Both the position numbers and the translations under genes were made by a program. Below the pieces are notes generated by a model, which saw only the letters and a list, made by a program, of their open reading frames with translations, ran no database searches and was not told where the DNA came from. From Crossaster papposus (taxonomy: Eukaryota; Echinodermata; Asteroidea; Velatida; Solasteridae), in assembly GCA_037893245.1 (NCBI GenBank), contig JBAIAA010001114.1, positions 248,001-312,000 of the forward strand: a stretch of 64,000 bases of DNA. Direction: 5' to 3'. Shown piece after piece: positions 37,728-53,257 of the stretch; the stretch's first letter is position 1; each line of letters opens with the position of its first letter.

Positions 37728-38161
37728 AAAACTTTTTTAAAGAGAGATTAATTCCAATAGCGTTTTCTGTAGAGTTTGGAAAGTTAAATGCGGTTACTAT
37801 TGGTGAATACGAATTTTAACTGGCCAGGGTTCCGGAGAACGGATTAATAAAATCATCAAGATTAGTCTCTATCCATTTTGTTTATTGATCTGTATCCTGG
37901 TTTTAGTTGTCTCCCCCCTATTTCTTTTACTTTTAATTCTGTAAAAAAAAAAGAGGTAATTTCCTGGCCATGTACACAATTGTTTATGCAGTCGTTTTGT
38001 GTCATATTTTCGAAAACGGAAACTCTTCGTTACATTGGATGGCACGCAAGTTTCCCCTGCGTTTGGGGCAAAACAAATAATGTGTAAAACCACACCGGAT
38101 TGTTGACGTTTACCGAATATAATAAATAATTGTATTATTATTATTATTGTTATTATTAATT

Positions 38162-38273
38162 GTTTGTTTGTTTGTTTGTTTGTTTGTTTGTTTGTTTGTT
38201 TGTTTGTTTGTTTGTTTGTTTGTTTGTTTGTTTGTTTGTTTGTTTGTTTGTTTGTTTGTTTGTTTGTTTGTTT
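38162..38273. repeat. (GTTT)28 microsatellite, before unit 7
   Basis: 28 perfect repeats. Confidence 0.97.
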
Positions 38274-38474
38274 CTTGGTTTTCATTCGGAGAGATGGCTT
38301 TTGCCTTCAGTGCTAATGCGTGTCACTTTGCACGCGTACAGATTTCTTTACGCTTGGGTGATTGTGTGGACAATGCGTGTATGCCCAGAATCCTATCGTG
38401 TGCCATAAAAGTCGTCCCGGCATTTTTGACCTTCCATTCGATCGCACGATCACATACACTCATCAACTCCAATC

Positions 38475-38843
38475 ATGGCTCCTAAAGTTAGCGGAAAAGG
38501 CCAGAAGAAGGCAGGCAACACCAAGGCTCCGGTCAGCATAAACAAGAAGAGGCGCCGGCGTCGCAAGGAGAGCTACGGCATCTACATCTACAAAGTCATG
38601 AAACAGGTGCACCCCGACACAGGAATCTCAAGCAAGGCAATGAGCATCATGAACAGCTTTGTCAACGACGTGTTTGAGCGCATCGCCGGGGAATCTTCTC
38701 GCCTTGCCCACTACAACAAGAAGTCGACCATCTCAAGTCGTGAAGTGCAGACTGCAGTACGTCTTATCCTCCCGGGAGAGCTTGCCAAGCATGCAGTCAG
38801 CGAAGGGACCAAGGCCGTCACCAAGTATACTACTTCAAAATAG
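38475..38843 (+). CDS. H2B: Histone H2B, unit 7
   Basis: Protein identical to the unit 1 copy (530-898). Confidence 0.98.
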   Translation: MAPKVSGKGQKKAGNTKAPVSINKKRRRRRKESYGIYIYKVMKQVHPDTGISSKAMSIMNSFVNDVFERIAGESSRLAHYNKKSTISSREVQTAVRLILPGELAKHAVSEGTKAVTKYTTSK

Positions 38844-38888
38844 GGTGACCGAGAAGAAAAAAAACCACGAAAAACATAATAACCAAAC

Positions 38889-38904
38889 GGCTCTTTTCAG
38901 AGCC
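38889..38904 (+). terminator. Histone 3' stem-loop, H2B unit 7
   Basis: Same hairpin as at 944-959. Confidence 0.95.
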
Positions 38905-39915
38905 AACACAATTTTAAAAAAGAGATGTGACTGTCCAATTTGTGTTACTAATTCAGTCAATGTTCGTAGGTTTCACAACCGTTCGGGTAGTGTTCCCGTC
39001 TTTACAACCCCCCTGACCTTAAAAGGAGAAAAGAAGATCAACATTGACATTCTGTTCTCGTCGCCTTTGAAAACAAATATGTGACTTGAAAAGGCATGAC
39101 GGGGAAAAGTATTTCGGTAGTATTTGGAGTTCTATTGTTTTACACACTTGTAAATGGCGATTCGTTAGCTTTCCAATGATACCAAAAGTAGTTATGTACA
39201 TCATTTAATTACAATGATATATACCACAGCAGGGCTGACAGTGCGCCGCCCAACTTTAGCGATCGAATTTTTAAAACCAAAATATCGCTTTGACCAAAAC
39301 AATTATACGCGTGCCCGCCAACAACGAAATTGACAAATGGGGGTCATTGTTCAATAAGCCTCAGTAAGTCACGTAAGAATTTCAAATGGCGGCACGGCCT
39401 TTTGTTATTCAGCACCTGTGCGCGCACTGGTTTCAGTTCATTCAGTCTCCATTACGAGAAGTAGTGGTTTCTTGTTTGATGTATGTTAAATATATGTGTT
39501 TGTCATTATCTCCGTGCAGACAAATCCGTGACAGTTTTCAATGCGGTATATGACGGCCGATCTGCGGCCAGCGTGGGGGCAGGTCAATCGGTAGGCAACA
39601 GGGACACTCCGTCGGGATTACAGAAATCGTCTGAGAAAGCAGGTAAGCTTTTTGGGTGCTTTGGGTTTTTGCTGTTATGATTTCATCGCTTAGATTGAAG
39701 ACAGACAGACAGACCTCGTTCAAAAAATGTATCTCTGTTTCCACGCATCAAAAAAATGGATGCGGTGCACTCAACCGTACAGTCAGTGTGTCGCGCGTGA
39801 TTGGCTACTTGGCGTGCTTCGGCCAATCCACCGGAACGCTATAACTAGTGCCGTCACCCCCCTCGTACGGCACTTTCACTGCAGATCGCAATCTACTGCC
39901 ACCAACTACTTCAAG

Positions 39916-40293
39916 ATGACTGGACGAGGAAAGAGCGGAAAAGCAAGAAGCAAGGCCAGGAGCAGGTCCTCAAGGGCGGGACTGCAGTTCCCCGTGGGTC
40001 GTGTTCATCGATTTTTGCGAAGGGGCAACTACGCTGAGCGGGTTGGAGCCGGTGCACCGGTCTACCTGGCAGCCGTGATGGAATACCTGACCGCCGAGAT
40101 CCTGGAGCTGGCCGGTAACGCAGCACGAGATAATAAGAAGACGAGAATTAACCCTCGACACCTGCAGCTTGCTATACGCAACGACGAAGAGCTTAACAAG
40201 TTGATGAGTGGAGTTACCATCGCGCAAGGCGGTGTGCTTCCCAACATCCAGCAAGTACTTCTGCCCAAAAAGACCGCCAAAGTATCAAAGTAA
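39916..40293 (+). CDS. H2A: Histone H2A, unit 7
   Basis: Protein identical to the unit 1 copy (1971-2348). Confidence 0.98.
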   Translation: MTGRGKSGKARSKARSRSSRAGLQFPVGRVHRFLRRGNYAERVGAGAPVYLAAVMEYLTAEILELAGNAARDNKKTRINPRHLQLAIRNDEELNKLMSGVTIAQGGVLPNIQQVLLPKKTAKVSK

Positions 40294-40332
40294 TACAAAC
40301 AAATTACTTGGCCTCCATATACAAAAACAAAA

Positions 40333-40348
40333 GGCTCTTTTCAGGGCC
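40333..40348 (+). terminator. Histone 3' stem-loop with G-U pair, H2A unit 7
   Basis: Same hairpin as at 2388-2403. Confidence 0.93.
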
Positions 40349-40528
40349 ACCACATAATTACAAGAGAGAAACGCCGCTGTCTGTCTGTTCTTCATTTTTA
40401 AATAAAGTTTTAAAAGAGACAAAGTTAGATATTACATTTGTAGATTTTCAATAACTTTTTACTTACACGGCCATTTACATTTTCCACTTTTATTTACACT
40501 TTCACAGCCAAAGGCCCGCTGGGTTTGT

Positions 40529-40611
40529 CCAATAGCTTCGTTTATTTTGTAAAGAATCGCCTTCTCTTTTTCTGCTTATAAAAACATTGAGAAAGTGTTT
40601 GTTTTCATCCT
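40529..40611 (+). promoter_or_regulatory. Orphan CCAAT-TATA-cap promoter, unit 7
   Basis: Copy of the element at 2584-2666. Confidence 0.45.
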
Positions 40612-41857
40612 CGCGCGGGTGTGTTTTAACGTGTATCCAGGTGACATTATTATGAAACTAGCTCATTAAATATGCAACGCGCGCACTGTGACTTCAACAA
40701 AGCAAAAAGAAATACGCGCTGTGTCTGTACTCTATATATACACGTACTACGCGTACTGTACAGTACATGCATGTTCAGTTTGTAAAAGTACGTGAATGAT
40801 ATTATACCCGTGACCCAGCACATCAAAATCAAGAATAAGTCGGAAAATGACTTTCACAGATATAAATATAATAAGATGGGAAATTCAAGAAGCTTTGTAA
40901 TGACATCCATCACAAGCCTTTAGCTCGGAAATTATTGGTTACGAGTTACAGACTAGGGATGGGTATCATTAGAAAGCCTATGGAATTTCAAATGTTACTA
41001 TGTACATAACGCGAATTGTCATTTCCCGCTTATTAGTGATTTTGATATCCTGGGTCACATTTTCATGGATTTAACAAAAACATTGGAAATGTGTGTGAGT
41101 TGACACTTCGCGTGTGGTCTATTAGCTTTGTTCTCGTGTTCCGTTTTACCTGGGCCCAATTTCGTAACAAATGTAAGCACACCAATTTGCTTAGCACGAA
41201 ACATTTTCCTTGGCCAAACTGTCGTTTCCAAAAATGTCTGAAGATTTCCGAACACGTTTTGTTGACGGTCGGGTATTATCGTTAACGTTCGCGACTACAA
41301 TTTCGACGTCTGGGTGTACACAATTAAATGGTCAGGCCATGGAACCAGACTATTTTCACCGCCCCCAAAGTGGGACATTTAGGTTCTGCTTGAAAACAAA
41401 TAAACCGGCCTGAACGGTAAACGATCGAGGCGCGGTTGTGCCGAAGGGCGCCATCTATCGGCGCGCTCGTACCGGTAGGTCGGTGTAATTACAGCGGCGA
41501 GGCGCGGTGCAGCATGGCGATAATTATGATACCACTCGCATTTTTTCAGATTTTCAAGCGACTTTTGGTTAAAAAAATGAATTTGTAAAAGAATATTGTC
41601 GATGTGTATGAAAATGTGTTATGAAAAACCCCCAAGATCATGAATATTGATGTAAATTAACGTGCCAAAAGTTGGTAATTTCTCTAAACGGGTTTTTTCG
41701 GGTTTGCGTCGGGCTCTGTGAGGAGTCCTTGTATTGATCCCAAATACACAAATTAGAAAAAGTAAAAAATGAATATTATTCGGATGAGAACAATGGTCGG
41801 GGGAATAAATTTGCATACATAATTCCAGAGCGCCCTATTGGTTCAATATCAATCGTT

Positions 41858-42047
41858 ATCGCTTCTCGGCCTTTTGGCTAAGATCATGTGTAGTATCTGT
41901 TCTTTTCAGCTTAATATCTGAAACGCTGTTCATCGAACAGCCAGTATATTAATCTGATTTTTGGATTTGGGCCGTGGAATAGAGGCTTGCCTCGTCCCGG
42001 CCATGGGTTGGCCCGGTATAGCAGTACATCCGGGATTCGGCCCACTC
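41858..42047 (+). ncRNA. U2: U2 snRNA, unit 7
   Basis: Copy of the U2 gene at 3912-4101. The upstream spacer has one extra T at about 41094 (GTGTGTGAG for GTGGTGAG), private to this unit. Confidence 0.96.
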
Positions 42048-42491
42048 CCCTCGGGGAACATCAAATAATACAAAAACAGGTCTCGTCTATGTGTATTCCT
42101 ATGTCGCATCACTTTTACAAGTTCTTTCTTCGCTTTACTTCGGGGCTTTCGTATATTTAAACATTTCAATACGTCTAAAGTAAATAATTGTATGAAGACC
42201 GATCTCTTTGTTTTTGGATGATTTCTGATGAAGGAGAAAAACAACAACAAAAACAAACAGGCCCTCTGCGTCTGGTTGTATATTTATTTGACGACGATGT
42301 ATTAGATTTTCTTTATTTTTTCCCAATTTTTTTTAATTCATATGATTTCACATAATTGTAGACTTTAGATTTGCTTTTTGTTTGTGGTCTTGTTTTAACT
42401 CTATTTTTGTTTGAAATACTGTATAGGTAATAATGCAGGGCCGTTTTGGATAGCATTTTTGTTGTAAGTGATAAAACCTCAAATAAAATAA

Positions 42492-43088
<597 letters not shown>

Positions 43089-43119
43089 ATGCATGCTACA
43101 TGCAATTTTCAAACCAAAC

Positions 43120-43135
43120 GGCTCTTTTCAGAGCC
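43120..43135 (+). terminator. Histone 3' stem-loop, H4 unit 7
   Basis: Same hairpin as at 5174-5189. Confidence 0.95.
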
Positions 43136-43576
43136 ACCACGATTTCACAAAAAGAGATTGATTCCAGGTTTTTATTTGTGTGTGTGTGTGTGTGTGTACT
43201 CTGTTATTATTTTAGCATTGTCTCAGGATTCAGTGTGGATTTTCCTCCCAGTGTCTATTAAGTTTTCCCTTTTCGTTTATTGCCCGTAATTATTTGTGGG
43301 ATGTCTTTGTCGAAGACACGGCCCTTTTGTTTATTTTGGTAGCTGGGGGGAAATTAATTTGCTTGCAAAGTATCATGTACTCGTGGGTAATATTGACCGT
43401 ATTGTTTCGGAGGGTAAATAAGTTGTGATCAGTGAAGCGTCTCGGCATGGTGTCCGAATTACCAAATTGGAAGACTGCCCTTTGTTAGACTTCAGCCCGA
43501 GGATGCTATTCTCTAGTCTTAAGAGACGGCCTGTTCGTTGATTTGGCATTCACTTCTTATCTACTCTTCAATCTGA

Positions 43577-44005
<429 letters not shown>

Positions 44006-44036
44006 GTCAAAGCTGTGTGCGCAAAACAAACCGAAC

Positions 44037-44052
44037 GGCCCTTTTCAGGGCC
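44037..44052 (+). terminator. Histone 3' stem-loop, H3 unit 7
   Basis: Same hairpin as at 6091-6106. Confidence 0.95.
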
Positions 44053-44486
44053 AAAACTTTTTTAAAGAGAGATTAATTCCAATAGCGTTTTCTGTAGAGT
44101 TTGGAAAGTTAAATGCGGTTACTATTGGTGAATACGAATTTTAACTGGCCAGGGTTCCGGAGAACGGATTAATAAAATCATCAAGATTAGTCTCTATCCA
44201 TTTTGTTTATTGATCTGTATCCTGGTTTTAGTTGTCTCCCCCCTATTTCTTTTACTTTTAATTCTGTAAAAAAAAAAGAGGTAATTTCCTGGCCATGTAC
44301 ACAATTGTTTATGCAGTCGTTTTGTGTCATATTTTCGAAAACGGAAACTCTTCGTTACATTGGATGGCACGCAAGTTTCCCCTGCGTTTGGGGCAAAACA
44401 AATAATGTGTAAAACCACACCGGATTGTTGACGTTTACCGAATATAATAAATAATTGTATTATTATTATTATTGTTATTATTAATT

Positions 44487-44598
44487 GTTTGTTTGTTTGT
44501 TTGTTTGTTTGTTTGTTTGTTTGTTTGTTTGTTTGTTTGTTTGTTTGTTTGTTTGTTTGTTTGTTTGTTTGTTTGTTTGTTTGTTTGTTTGTTTGTTT
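44487..44598. repeat. (GTTT)28 microsatellite, before unit 8
   Basis: 28 perfect repeats. Confidence 0.97.
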
Positions 44599-44799
44599 CT
44601 TGGTTTTCATTCGGAGAGATGGCTTTTGCCTTCAGTGCTAATGCGTGTCACTTTGCACGCGTACAGATTTCTTTACGCTTGGGTGATTGTGTGGACAATG
44701 CGTGTATGCCCAGAATCCTATCGTGTGCCATAAAAGTCGTCCCGGCATTTTTGACCTTCCATTCGATCGCACGATCACATACACTCATCAACTCCAATC

Positions 44800-45168
44800 A
44801 TGGCTCCTAAAGTTAGCGGAAAAGGCCAGAAGAAGGCAGGCAACACCAAGGCTCCGGTCAGCATAAACAAGAAGAGGCGCCGGCGTCGCAAGGAGAGCTA
44901 CGGCATCTACATCTACAAAGTCATGAAACAGGTGCACCCCGACACAGGAATCTCAAGCAAGGCAATGAGCATCATGAACAGCTTTGTCAACGACGTGTTT
45001 GAGCGCATCGCCGGGGAATCTTCTCGCCTTGCCCACTACAACAAGAAGTCGACCATCTCAAGTCGTGAAGTGCAGACTGCAGTACGTCTTATCCTCCCGG
45101 GAGAGCTTGCCAAGCATGCAGTCAGCGAAGGGACCAAGGCCGTCACCAAGTATACTACTTCAAAATAG
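44800..45168 (+). CDS. H2B: Histone H2B, unit 8
   Basis: Protein identical to the unit 1 copy (530-898). Confidence 0.98.
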   Translation: MAPKVSGKGQKKAGNTKAPVSINKKRRRRRKESYGIYIYKVMKQVHPDTGISSKAMSIMNSFVNDVFERIAGESSRLAHYNKKSTISSREVQTAVRLILPGELAKHAVSEGTKAVTKYTTSK

Positions 45169-45213
45169 GGTGACCGAGAAGAAAAAAAACCACGAAAAAC
45201 ATAATAACCAAAC

Positions 45214-45229
45214 GGCTCTTTTCAGAGCC
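45214..45229 (+). terminator. Histone 3' stem-loop, H2B unit 8
   Basis: Same hairpin as at 944-959. Confidence 0.95.
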
Positions 45230-46240
45230 AACACAATTTTAAAAAAGAGATGTGACTGTCCAATTTGTGTTACTAATTCAGTCAATGTTCGTAGGTTTCA
45301 CAACCGTTCGGGTAGTGTTCCCGTCTTTACAACCCCCCTGACCTTAAAAGGAGAAAAGAAGATCAACATTGACATTCTGTTCTCGTCGCCTTTGAAAACA
45401 AATATGTGACTTGAAAAGGCATGACGGGGAAAAGTATTTCGGTAGTATTTGGAGTTCTATTGTTTTACACACTTGTAAATGGCGATTCGTTAGCTTTCCA
45501 ATGATACCAAAAGTAGTTATGTACATCATTTAATTACAATGATATATACCACAGCAGGGCTGACAGTGCGCCGCCCAACTTTAGCGATCGAATTTTTAAA
45601 ACCAAAATATCGCTTTGACCAAAACAATTATACGCGTGCCCGCCAACAACGAAATTGACAAATGGGGGTCATTGTTCAATAAGCCTCAGTAAGTCACGTA
45701 AGAATTTCAAATGGCGGCACGGCCTTTTGTTATTCAGCACCTGTGCGCGCACTGGTTTCAGTTCATTCAGTCTCCATTACGAGAAGTAGTGGTTTCTTGT
45801 TTGATGTATGTTAAATATATGTGTTTGTCATTATCTCCGTGCAGACAAATCCGTGACAGTTTTCAATGCGGTATATGACGGCCGATCTGCGGCCAGCGTG
45901 GGGGCAGGTCAATCGGTAGGCAACAGGGACACTCCGTCGGGATTACAGAAATCGTCTGAGAAAGCAGGTAAGCTTTTTGGGTGCTTTGGGTTTTTGCTGT
46001 TATGATTTCATCGCTTAGATTGAAGACAGACAGACAGACCTCGTTCAAAAAATGTATCTCTGTTTCCACGCATCAAAAAAATGGATGCGGTGCACTCAAC
46101 CGTACAGTCAGTGTGTCGCGCGTGATTGGCTACTTGGCGTGCTTCGGCCAATCCACCGGAACGCTATAACTAGTGCCGTCACCCCCCTCGTACGGCACTT
46201 TCACTGCAGATCGCAATCTACTGCCACCAACTACTTCAAG

Positions 46241-46618
46241 ATGACTGGACGAGGAAAGAGCGGAAAAGCAAGAAGCAAGGCCAGGAGCAGGTCCTCAAGG
46301 GCGGGACTGCAGTTCCCCGTGGGTCGTGTTCATCGATTTTTGCGAAGGGGCAACTACGCTGAGCGGGTTGGAGCCGGTGCACCGGTCTACCTGGCAGCCG
46401 TGATGGAATACCTGACCGCCGAGATCCTGGAGCTGGCCGGTAACGCAGCACGAGATAATAAGAAGACGAGAATTAACCCTCGACACCTGCAGCTTGCTAT
46501 ACGCAACGACGAAGAGCTTAACAAGTTGATGAGTGGAGTTACCATCGCGCAAGGCGGTGTGCTTCCCAACATCCAGCAAGTACTTCTGCCCAAAAAGACC
46601 GCCAAAGTATCAAAGTAA
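46241..46618 (+). CDS. H2A: Histone H2A, unit 8
   Basis: Protein identical to the unit 1 copy (1971-2348). Confidence 0.98.
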   Translation: MTGRGKSGKARSKARSRSSRAGLQFPVGRVHRFLRRGNYAERVGAGAPVYLAAVMEYLTAEILELAGNAARDNKKTRINPRHLQLAIRNDEELNKLMSGVTIAQGGVLPNIQQVLLPKKTAKVSK

Positions 46619-46657
46619 TACAAACAAATTACTTGGCCTCCATATACAAAAACAAAA

Positions 46658-46673
46658 GGCTCTTTTCAGGGCC
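46658..46673 (+). terminator. Histone 3' stem-loop with G-U pair, H2A unit 8
   Basis: Same hairpin as at 2388-2403. Confidence 0.93.
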
Positions 46674-46853
46674 ACCACATAATTACAAGAGAGAAACGCC
46701 GCTGTCTGTCTGTTCTTCATTTTTAAATAAAGTTTTAAAAGAGACAAAGTTAGATATTACATTTGTAGATTTTCAATAACTTTTTACTTACACGGCCATT
46801 TACATTTTCCACTTTTATTTACACTTTCACAGCCAAAGGCCCGCTGGGTTTGT

Positions 46854-46936
46854 CCAATAGCTTCGTTTATTTTGTAAAGAATCGCCTTCTCTTTTTCTGC
46901 TTATAAAAACATTGAGAAAGTGTTTGTTTTCATCCT
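46854..46936 (+). promoter_or_regulatory. Orphan CCAAT-TATA-cap promoter, unit 8
   Basis: Copy of the element at 2584-2666. Confidence 0.45.
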
Positions 46937-48181
46937 CGCGCGGGTGTGTTTTAACGTGTATCCAGGTGACATTATTATGAAACTAGCTCATTAAATATGC
47001 AACGCGCGCACTGTGACTTCAACAAAGCAAAAAGAAATACGCGCTGTGTCTGTACTCTATATATACACGTACTACGCGTACTGTACAGTACATGCATGTT
47101 CAGTTTGTAAAAGTACGTGAATGATATTATACCCGTGACCCAGCACATCAAAATCAAGAATAAGTCGGAAAATGACTTTCACAGATATAAATATAATAAG
47201 ATGGGAAATTCAAGAAGCTTTGTAATGACATCCATCACAAGCCTTTAGCTCGGAAATTATTGGTTACGAGTTACAGACTAGGGATGGGTATCATTAGAAA
47301 GCCTATGGAATTTCAAATGTTACTATGTACATAACGCGAATTGTCATTTCCCGCTTATTAGTGATTTTGATATCCTGGGTCACATTTTCATGGATTTAAC
47401 AAAAACATTGGAAATGTGGTGAGTTGACACTTCGCGTGTGGTCTATTAGCTTTGTTCTCGTGTTCCGTTTTACCTGGGCCCAATTTCGTAACAAATGTAA
47501 GCACACCAATTTGCTTAGCACGAAACATTTTCCTTGGCCAAACTGTCGTTTCCAAAAATGTCTGAAGATTTCCGAACACGTTTTGTTGACGGTCGGGTAT
47601 TATCGTTAACGTTCGCGACTACAATTTCGACGTCTGGGTGTACACAATTAAATGGTCAGGCCATGGAACCAGACTATTTTCACCGCCCCCAAAGTGGGAC
47701 ATTTAGGTTCTGCTTGAAAACAAATAAACCGGCCTGAACGGTAAACGATCGAGGCGCGGTTGTGCCGAAGGGCGCCATCTATCGGCGCGCTCGTACCGGT
47801 AGGTCGGTGTAATTACAGCGGCGAGGCGCGGTGCAGCATGGCGATAATTATGATACCACTCGCATTTTTTCAGATTTTCAAGCGACTTTTGGTTAAAAAA
47901 ATGAATTTGTAAAAGAATATTGTCGATGTGTATGAAAATGTGTTATGAAAAACCCCCAAGATCATGAATATTGATGTAAATTAACGTGCCAAAAGTTGGT
48001 AATTTCTCTAAACGGGTTTTTTCGGGTTTGCGTCGGGCTCTGTGAGGAGTCCTTGTATTGATCCCAAATACACAAATTAGAAAAAGTAAAAAATGAATAT
48101 TATTCGGATGAGAACAATGGTCGGGGGAATAAATTTGCATACATAATTCCAGAGCGCCCTATTGGTTCAATATCAATCGTT

Positions 48182-48371
48182 ATCGCTTCTCGGCCTTTTG
48201 GCTAAGATCATGTGTAGTATCTGTTCTTTTCAGCTTAATATCTGAAACGCTGTTCATCGAACAGCCAGTATATTAATCTGATTTTTGGATTTGGGCCGTG
48301 GAATAGAGGCTTGCCTCGTCCCGGCCATGGGTTGGCCCGGTATAGCAGTACATCCGGGATTCGGCCCACTC
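48182..48371 (+). ncRNA. U2: U2 snRNA, unit 8
   Basis: Copy of the U2 gene at 3912-4101, all landmarks intact. Confidence 0.96.
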
Positions 48372-48815
48372 CCCTCGGGGAACATCAAATAATACAAAAA
48401 CAGGTCTCGTCTATGTGTATTCCTATGTCGCATCACTTTTACAAGTTCTTTCTTCGCTTTACTTCGGGGCTTTCGTATATTTAAACATTTCAATACGTCT
48501 AAAGTAAATAATTGTATGAAGACCGATCTCTTTGTTTTTGGATGATTTCTGATGAAGGAGAAAAACAACAACAAAAACAAACAGGCCCTCTGCGTCTGGT
48601 TGTATATTTATTTGACGACGATGTATTAGATTTTCTTTATTTTTTCCCAATTTTTTTTAATTCATATGATTTCACATAATTGTAGACTTTAGATTTGCTT
48701 TTTGTTTGTGGTCTTGTTTTAACTCTATTTTTGTTTGAAATACTGTATAGGTAATAATGCAGGGCCGTTTTGGATAGCATTTTTGTTGTAAGTGATAAAA
48801 CCTCAAATAAAATAA

Positions 48816-49412
<597 letters not shown>

Positions 49413-49443
49413 ATGCATGCTACATGCAATTTTCAAACCAAAC

Positions 49444-49459
49444 GGCTCTTTTCAGAGCC
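49444..49459 (+). terminator. Histone 3' stem-loop, H4 unit 8
   Basis: Same hairpin as at 5174-5189. Confidence 0.95.
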
Positions 49460-49900
49460 ACCACGATTTCACAAAAAGAGATTGATTCCAGGTTTTTATT
49501 TGTGTGTGTGTGTGTGTGTGTACTCTGTTATTATTTTAGCATTGTCTCAGGATTCAGTGTGGATTTTCCTCCCAGTGTCTATTAAGTTTTCCCTTTTCGT
49601 TTATTGCCCGTAATTATTTGTGGGATGTCTTTGTCGAAGACACGGCCCTTTTGTTTATTTTGGTAGCTGGGGGGAAATTAATTTGCTTGCAAAGTATCAT
49701 GTACTCGTGGGTAATATTGACCGTATTGTTTCGGAGGGTAAATAAGTTGTGATCAGTGAAGCGTCTCGGCATGGTGTCCGAATTACCAAATTGGAAGACT
49801 GCCCTTTGTTAGACTTCAGCCCGAGGATGCTATTCTCTAGTCTTAAGAGACGGCCTGTTCGTTGATTTGGCATTCACTTCTTATCTACTCTTCAATCTGA

Positions 49901-50329
<429 letters not shown>

Positions 50330-50360
50330 GTCAAAGCTGTGTGCGCAAAACAAACCGAAC

Positions 50361-50376
50361 GGCCCTTTTCAGGGCC
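50361..50376 (+). terminator. Histone 3' stem-loop, H3 unit 8
   Basis: Same hairpin as at 6091-6106. Confidence 0.95.
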
Positions 50377-50810
50377 AAAACTTTTTTAAAGAGAGATTAA
50401 TTCCAATAGCGTTTTCTGTAGAGTTTGGAAAGTTAAATGCGGTTACTATTGGTGAATACGAATTTTAACTGGCCAGGGTTCCGGAGAACGGATTAATAAA
50501 ATCATCAAGATTAGTCTCTATCCATTTTGTTTATTGATCTGTATCCTGGTTTTAGTTGTCTCCCCCCTATTTCTTTTACTTTTAATTCTGTAAAAAAAAA
50601 AGAGGTAATTTCCTGGCCATGTACACAATTGTTTATGCAGTCGTTTTGTGTCATATTTTCGAAAACGGAAACTCTTCGTTACATTGGATGGCACGCAAGT
50701 TTCCCCTGCGTTTGGGGCAAAACAAATAATGTGTAAAACCACACCGGATTGTTGACGTTTACCGAATATAATAAATAATTGTATTATTATTATTATTGTT
50801 ATTATTAATT

Positions 50811-50919
50811 GTTTGTTTGTTTGTTTGTTTGTTTGTTTGTTTGTTTGTTTGTTTGTTTGTTTGTTTGTTTGTTTGTTTGTTTGTTTGTTTGTTTGTTTGT
50901 TTGTTTGTTTGTTTGTGTT
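50811..50919. repeat. (GTTT)26 microsatellite with altered end, before unit 9
   Basis: 26 perfect repeats, then GTGTT in place of the usual GTTT end before CTTGG. It is the only tract in the window with an interruption. Confidence 0.95.
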
Positions 50920-51120
50920 CTTGGTTTTCATTCGGAGAGATGGCTTTTGCCTTCAGTGCTAATGCGTGTCACTTTGCACGCGTACAGATTTCTTTACGCT
51001 TGGGTGATTGTGTGGACAATGCGTGTATGCCCAGAATCCTATCGTGTGCCATAAAAGTCGTCCCGGCATTTTTGACCTTCCATTCGATCGCACGATCACA
51101 TACACTCATCAACTCCAATC

Positions 51121-51489
51121 ATGGCTCCTAAAGTTAGCGGAAAAGGCCAGAAGAAGGCAGGCAACACCAAGGCTCCGGTCAGCATAAACAAGAAGAGGCG
51201 CCGGCGTCGCAAGGAGAGCTACGGCATCTACATCTACAAAGTCATGAAACAGGTGCACCCCGACACAGGAATCTCAAGCAAGGCAATGAGCATCATGAAC
51301 AGCTTTGTCAACGACGTGTTTGAGCGCATCGCCGGGGAATCTTCTCGCCTTGCCCACTACAACAAGAAGTCGACCATCTCAAGTCGTGAAGTGCAGACTG
51401 CAGTACGTCTTATCCTCCCGGGAGAGCTTGCCAAGCATGCAGTCAGCGAAGGGACCAAGGCCGTCACCAAGTATACTACTTCAAAATAG
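51121..51489 (+). CDS. H2B: Histone H2B, unit 9
   Basis: Protein identical to the unit 1 copy (530-898). Confidence 0.98.
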   Translation: MAPKVSGKGQKKAGNTKAPVSINKKRRRRRKESYGIYIYKVMKQVHPDTGISSKAMSIMNSFVNDVFERIAGESSRLAHYNKKSTISSREVQTAVRLILPGELAKHAVSEGTKAVTKYTTSK

Positions 51490-51534
51490 GGTGACCGAGA
51501 AGAAAAAAAACCACGAAAAACATAATAACCAAAC

Positions 51535-51550
51535 GGCTCTTTTCAGAGCC
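51535..51550 (+). terminator. Histone 3' stem-loop, H2B unit 9
   Basis: Same hairpin as at 944-959. Confidence 0.95.
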
Positions 51551-52561
51551 AACACAATTTTAAAAAAGAGATGTGACTGTCCAATTTGTGTTACTAATTC
51601 AGTCAATGTTCGTAGGTTTCACAACCGTTCGGGTAGTGTTCCCGTCTTTACAACCCCCCTGACCTTAAAAGGAGAAAAGAAGATCAACATTGACATTCTG
51701 TTCTCGTCGCCTTTGAAAACAAATATGTGACTTGAAAAGGCATGACGGGGAAAAGTATTTCGGTAGTATTTGGAGTTCTATTGTTTTACACACTTGTAAA
51801 TGGCGATTCGTTAGCTTTCCAATGATACCAAAAGTAGTTATGTACATCATTTAATTACAATGATATATACCACAGCAGGGCTGACAGTGCGCCGCCCAAC
51901 TTTAGCGATCGAATTTTTAAAACCAAAATATCGCTTTGACCAAAACAATTATACGCGTGCCCGCCAACAACGAAATTGACAAATGGGGGTCATTGTTCAA
52001 TAAGCCTCAGTAAGTCACGTAAGAATTTCAAATGGCGGCACGGCCTTTTGTTATTCAGCACCTGTGCGCGCACTGGTTTCAGTTCATTCAGTCTCCATTA
52101 CGAGAAGTAGTGGTTTCTTGTTTGATGTATGTTAAATATATGTGTTTGTCATTATCTCCGTGCAGACAAATCCGTGACAGTTTTCAATGCGGTATATGAC
52201 GGCCGATCTGCGGCCAGCGTGGGGGCAGGTCAATCGGTAGGCAACAGGGACACTCCGTCGGGATTACAGAAATCGTCTGAGAAAGCAGGTAAGCTTTTTG
52301 GGTGCTTTGGGTTTTTGCTGTTATGATTTCATCGCTTAGATTGAAGACAGACAGACAGACCTCGTTCAAAAAATGTATCTCTGTTTCCACGCATCAAAAA
52401 AATGGATGCGGTGCACTCAACCGTACAGTCAGTGTGTCGCGCGTGATTGGCTACTTGGCGTGCTTCGGCCAATCCACCGGAACGCTATAACTAGTGCCGT
52501 CACCCCCCTCGTACGGCACTTTCACTGCAGATCGCAATCTACTGCCACCAACTACTTCAAG

Positions 52562-52939
52562 ATGACTGGACGAGGAAAGAGCGGAAAAGCAAGAAGCAAG
52601 GCCAGGAGCAGGTCCTCAAGGGCGGGACTGCAGTTCCCCGTGGGTCGTGTTCATCGATTTTTGCGAAGGGGCAACTACGCTGAGCGGGTTGGAGCCGGTG
52701 CACCGGTCTACCTGGCAGCCGTGATGGAATACCTGACCGCCGAGATCCTGGAGCTGGCCGGTAACGCAGCACGAGATAATAAGAAGACGAGAATTAACCC
52801 TCGACACCTGCAGCTTGCTATACGCAACGACGAAGAGCTTAACAAGTTGATGAGTGGAGTTACCATCGCGCAAGGCGGTGTGCTTCCCAACATCCAGCAA
52901 GTACTTCTGCCCAAAAAGACCGCCAAAGTATCAAAGTAA
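52562..52939 (+). CDS. H2A: Histone H2A, unit 9
   Basis: Protein identical to the unit 1 copy (1971-2348). Confidence 0.98.
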   Translation: MTGRGKSGKARSKARSRSSRAGLQFPVGRVHRFLRRGNYAERVGAGAPVYLAAVMEYLTAEILELAGNAARDNKKTRINPRHLQLAIRNDEELNKLMSGVTIAQGGVLPNIQQVLLPKKTAKVSK

Positions 52940-52978
52940 TACAAACAAATTACTTGGCCTCCATATACAAAAACAAAA

Positions 52979-52994
52979 GGCTCTTTTCAGGGCC
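52979..52994 (+). terminator. Histone 3' stem-loop with G-U pair, H2A unit 9
   Basis: Same hairpin as at 2388-2403. Confidence 0.93.
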
Positions 52995-53174
52995 ACCACA
53001 TAATTACAAGAGAGAAACGCCGCTGTCTGTCTGTTCTTCATTTTTAAATAAAGTTTTAAAAGAGACAAAGTTAGATATTACATTTGTAGATTTTCAATAA
53101 CTTTTTACTTACACGGCCATTTACATTTTCCACTTTTATTTACACTTTCACAGCCAAAGGCCCGCTGGGTTTGT

Positions 53175-53257
53175 CCAATAGCTTCGTTTATTTTGTAAAG
53201 AATCGCCTTCTCTTTTTCTGCTTATAAAAACATTGAGAAAGTGTTTGTTTTCATCCT
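53175..53257 (+). promoter_or_regulatory. Orphan CCAAT-TATA-cap promoter, unit 9
   Basis: Copy of the element at 2584-2666. Confidence 0.45.
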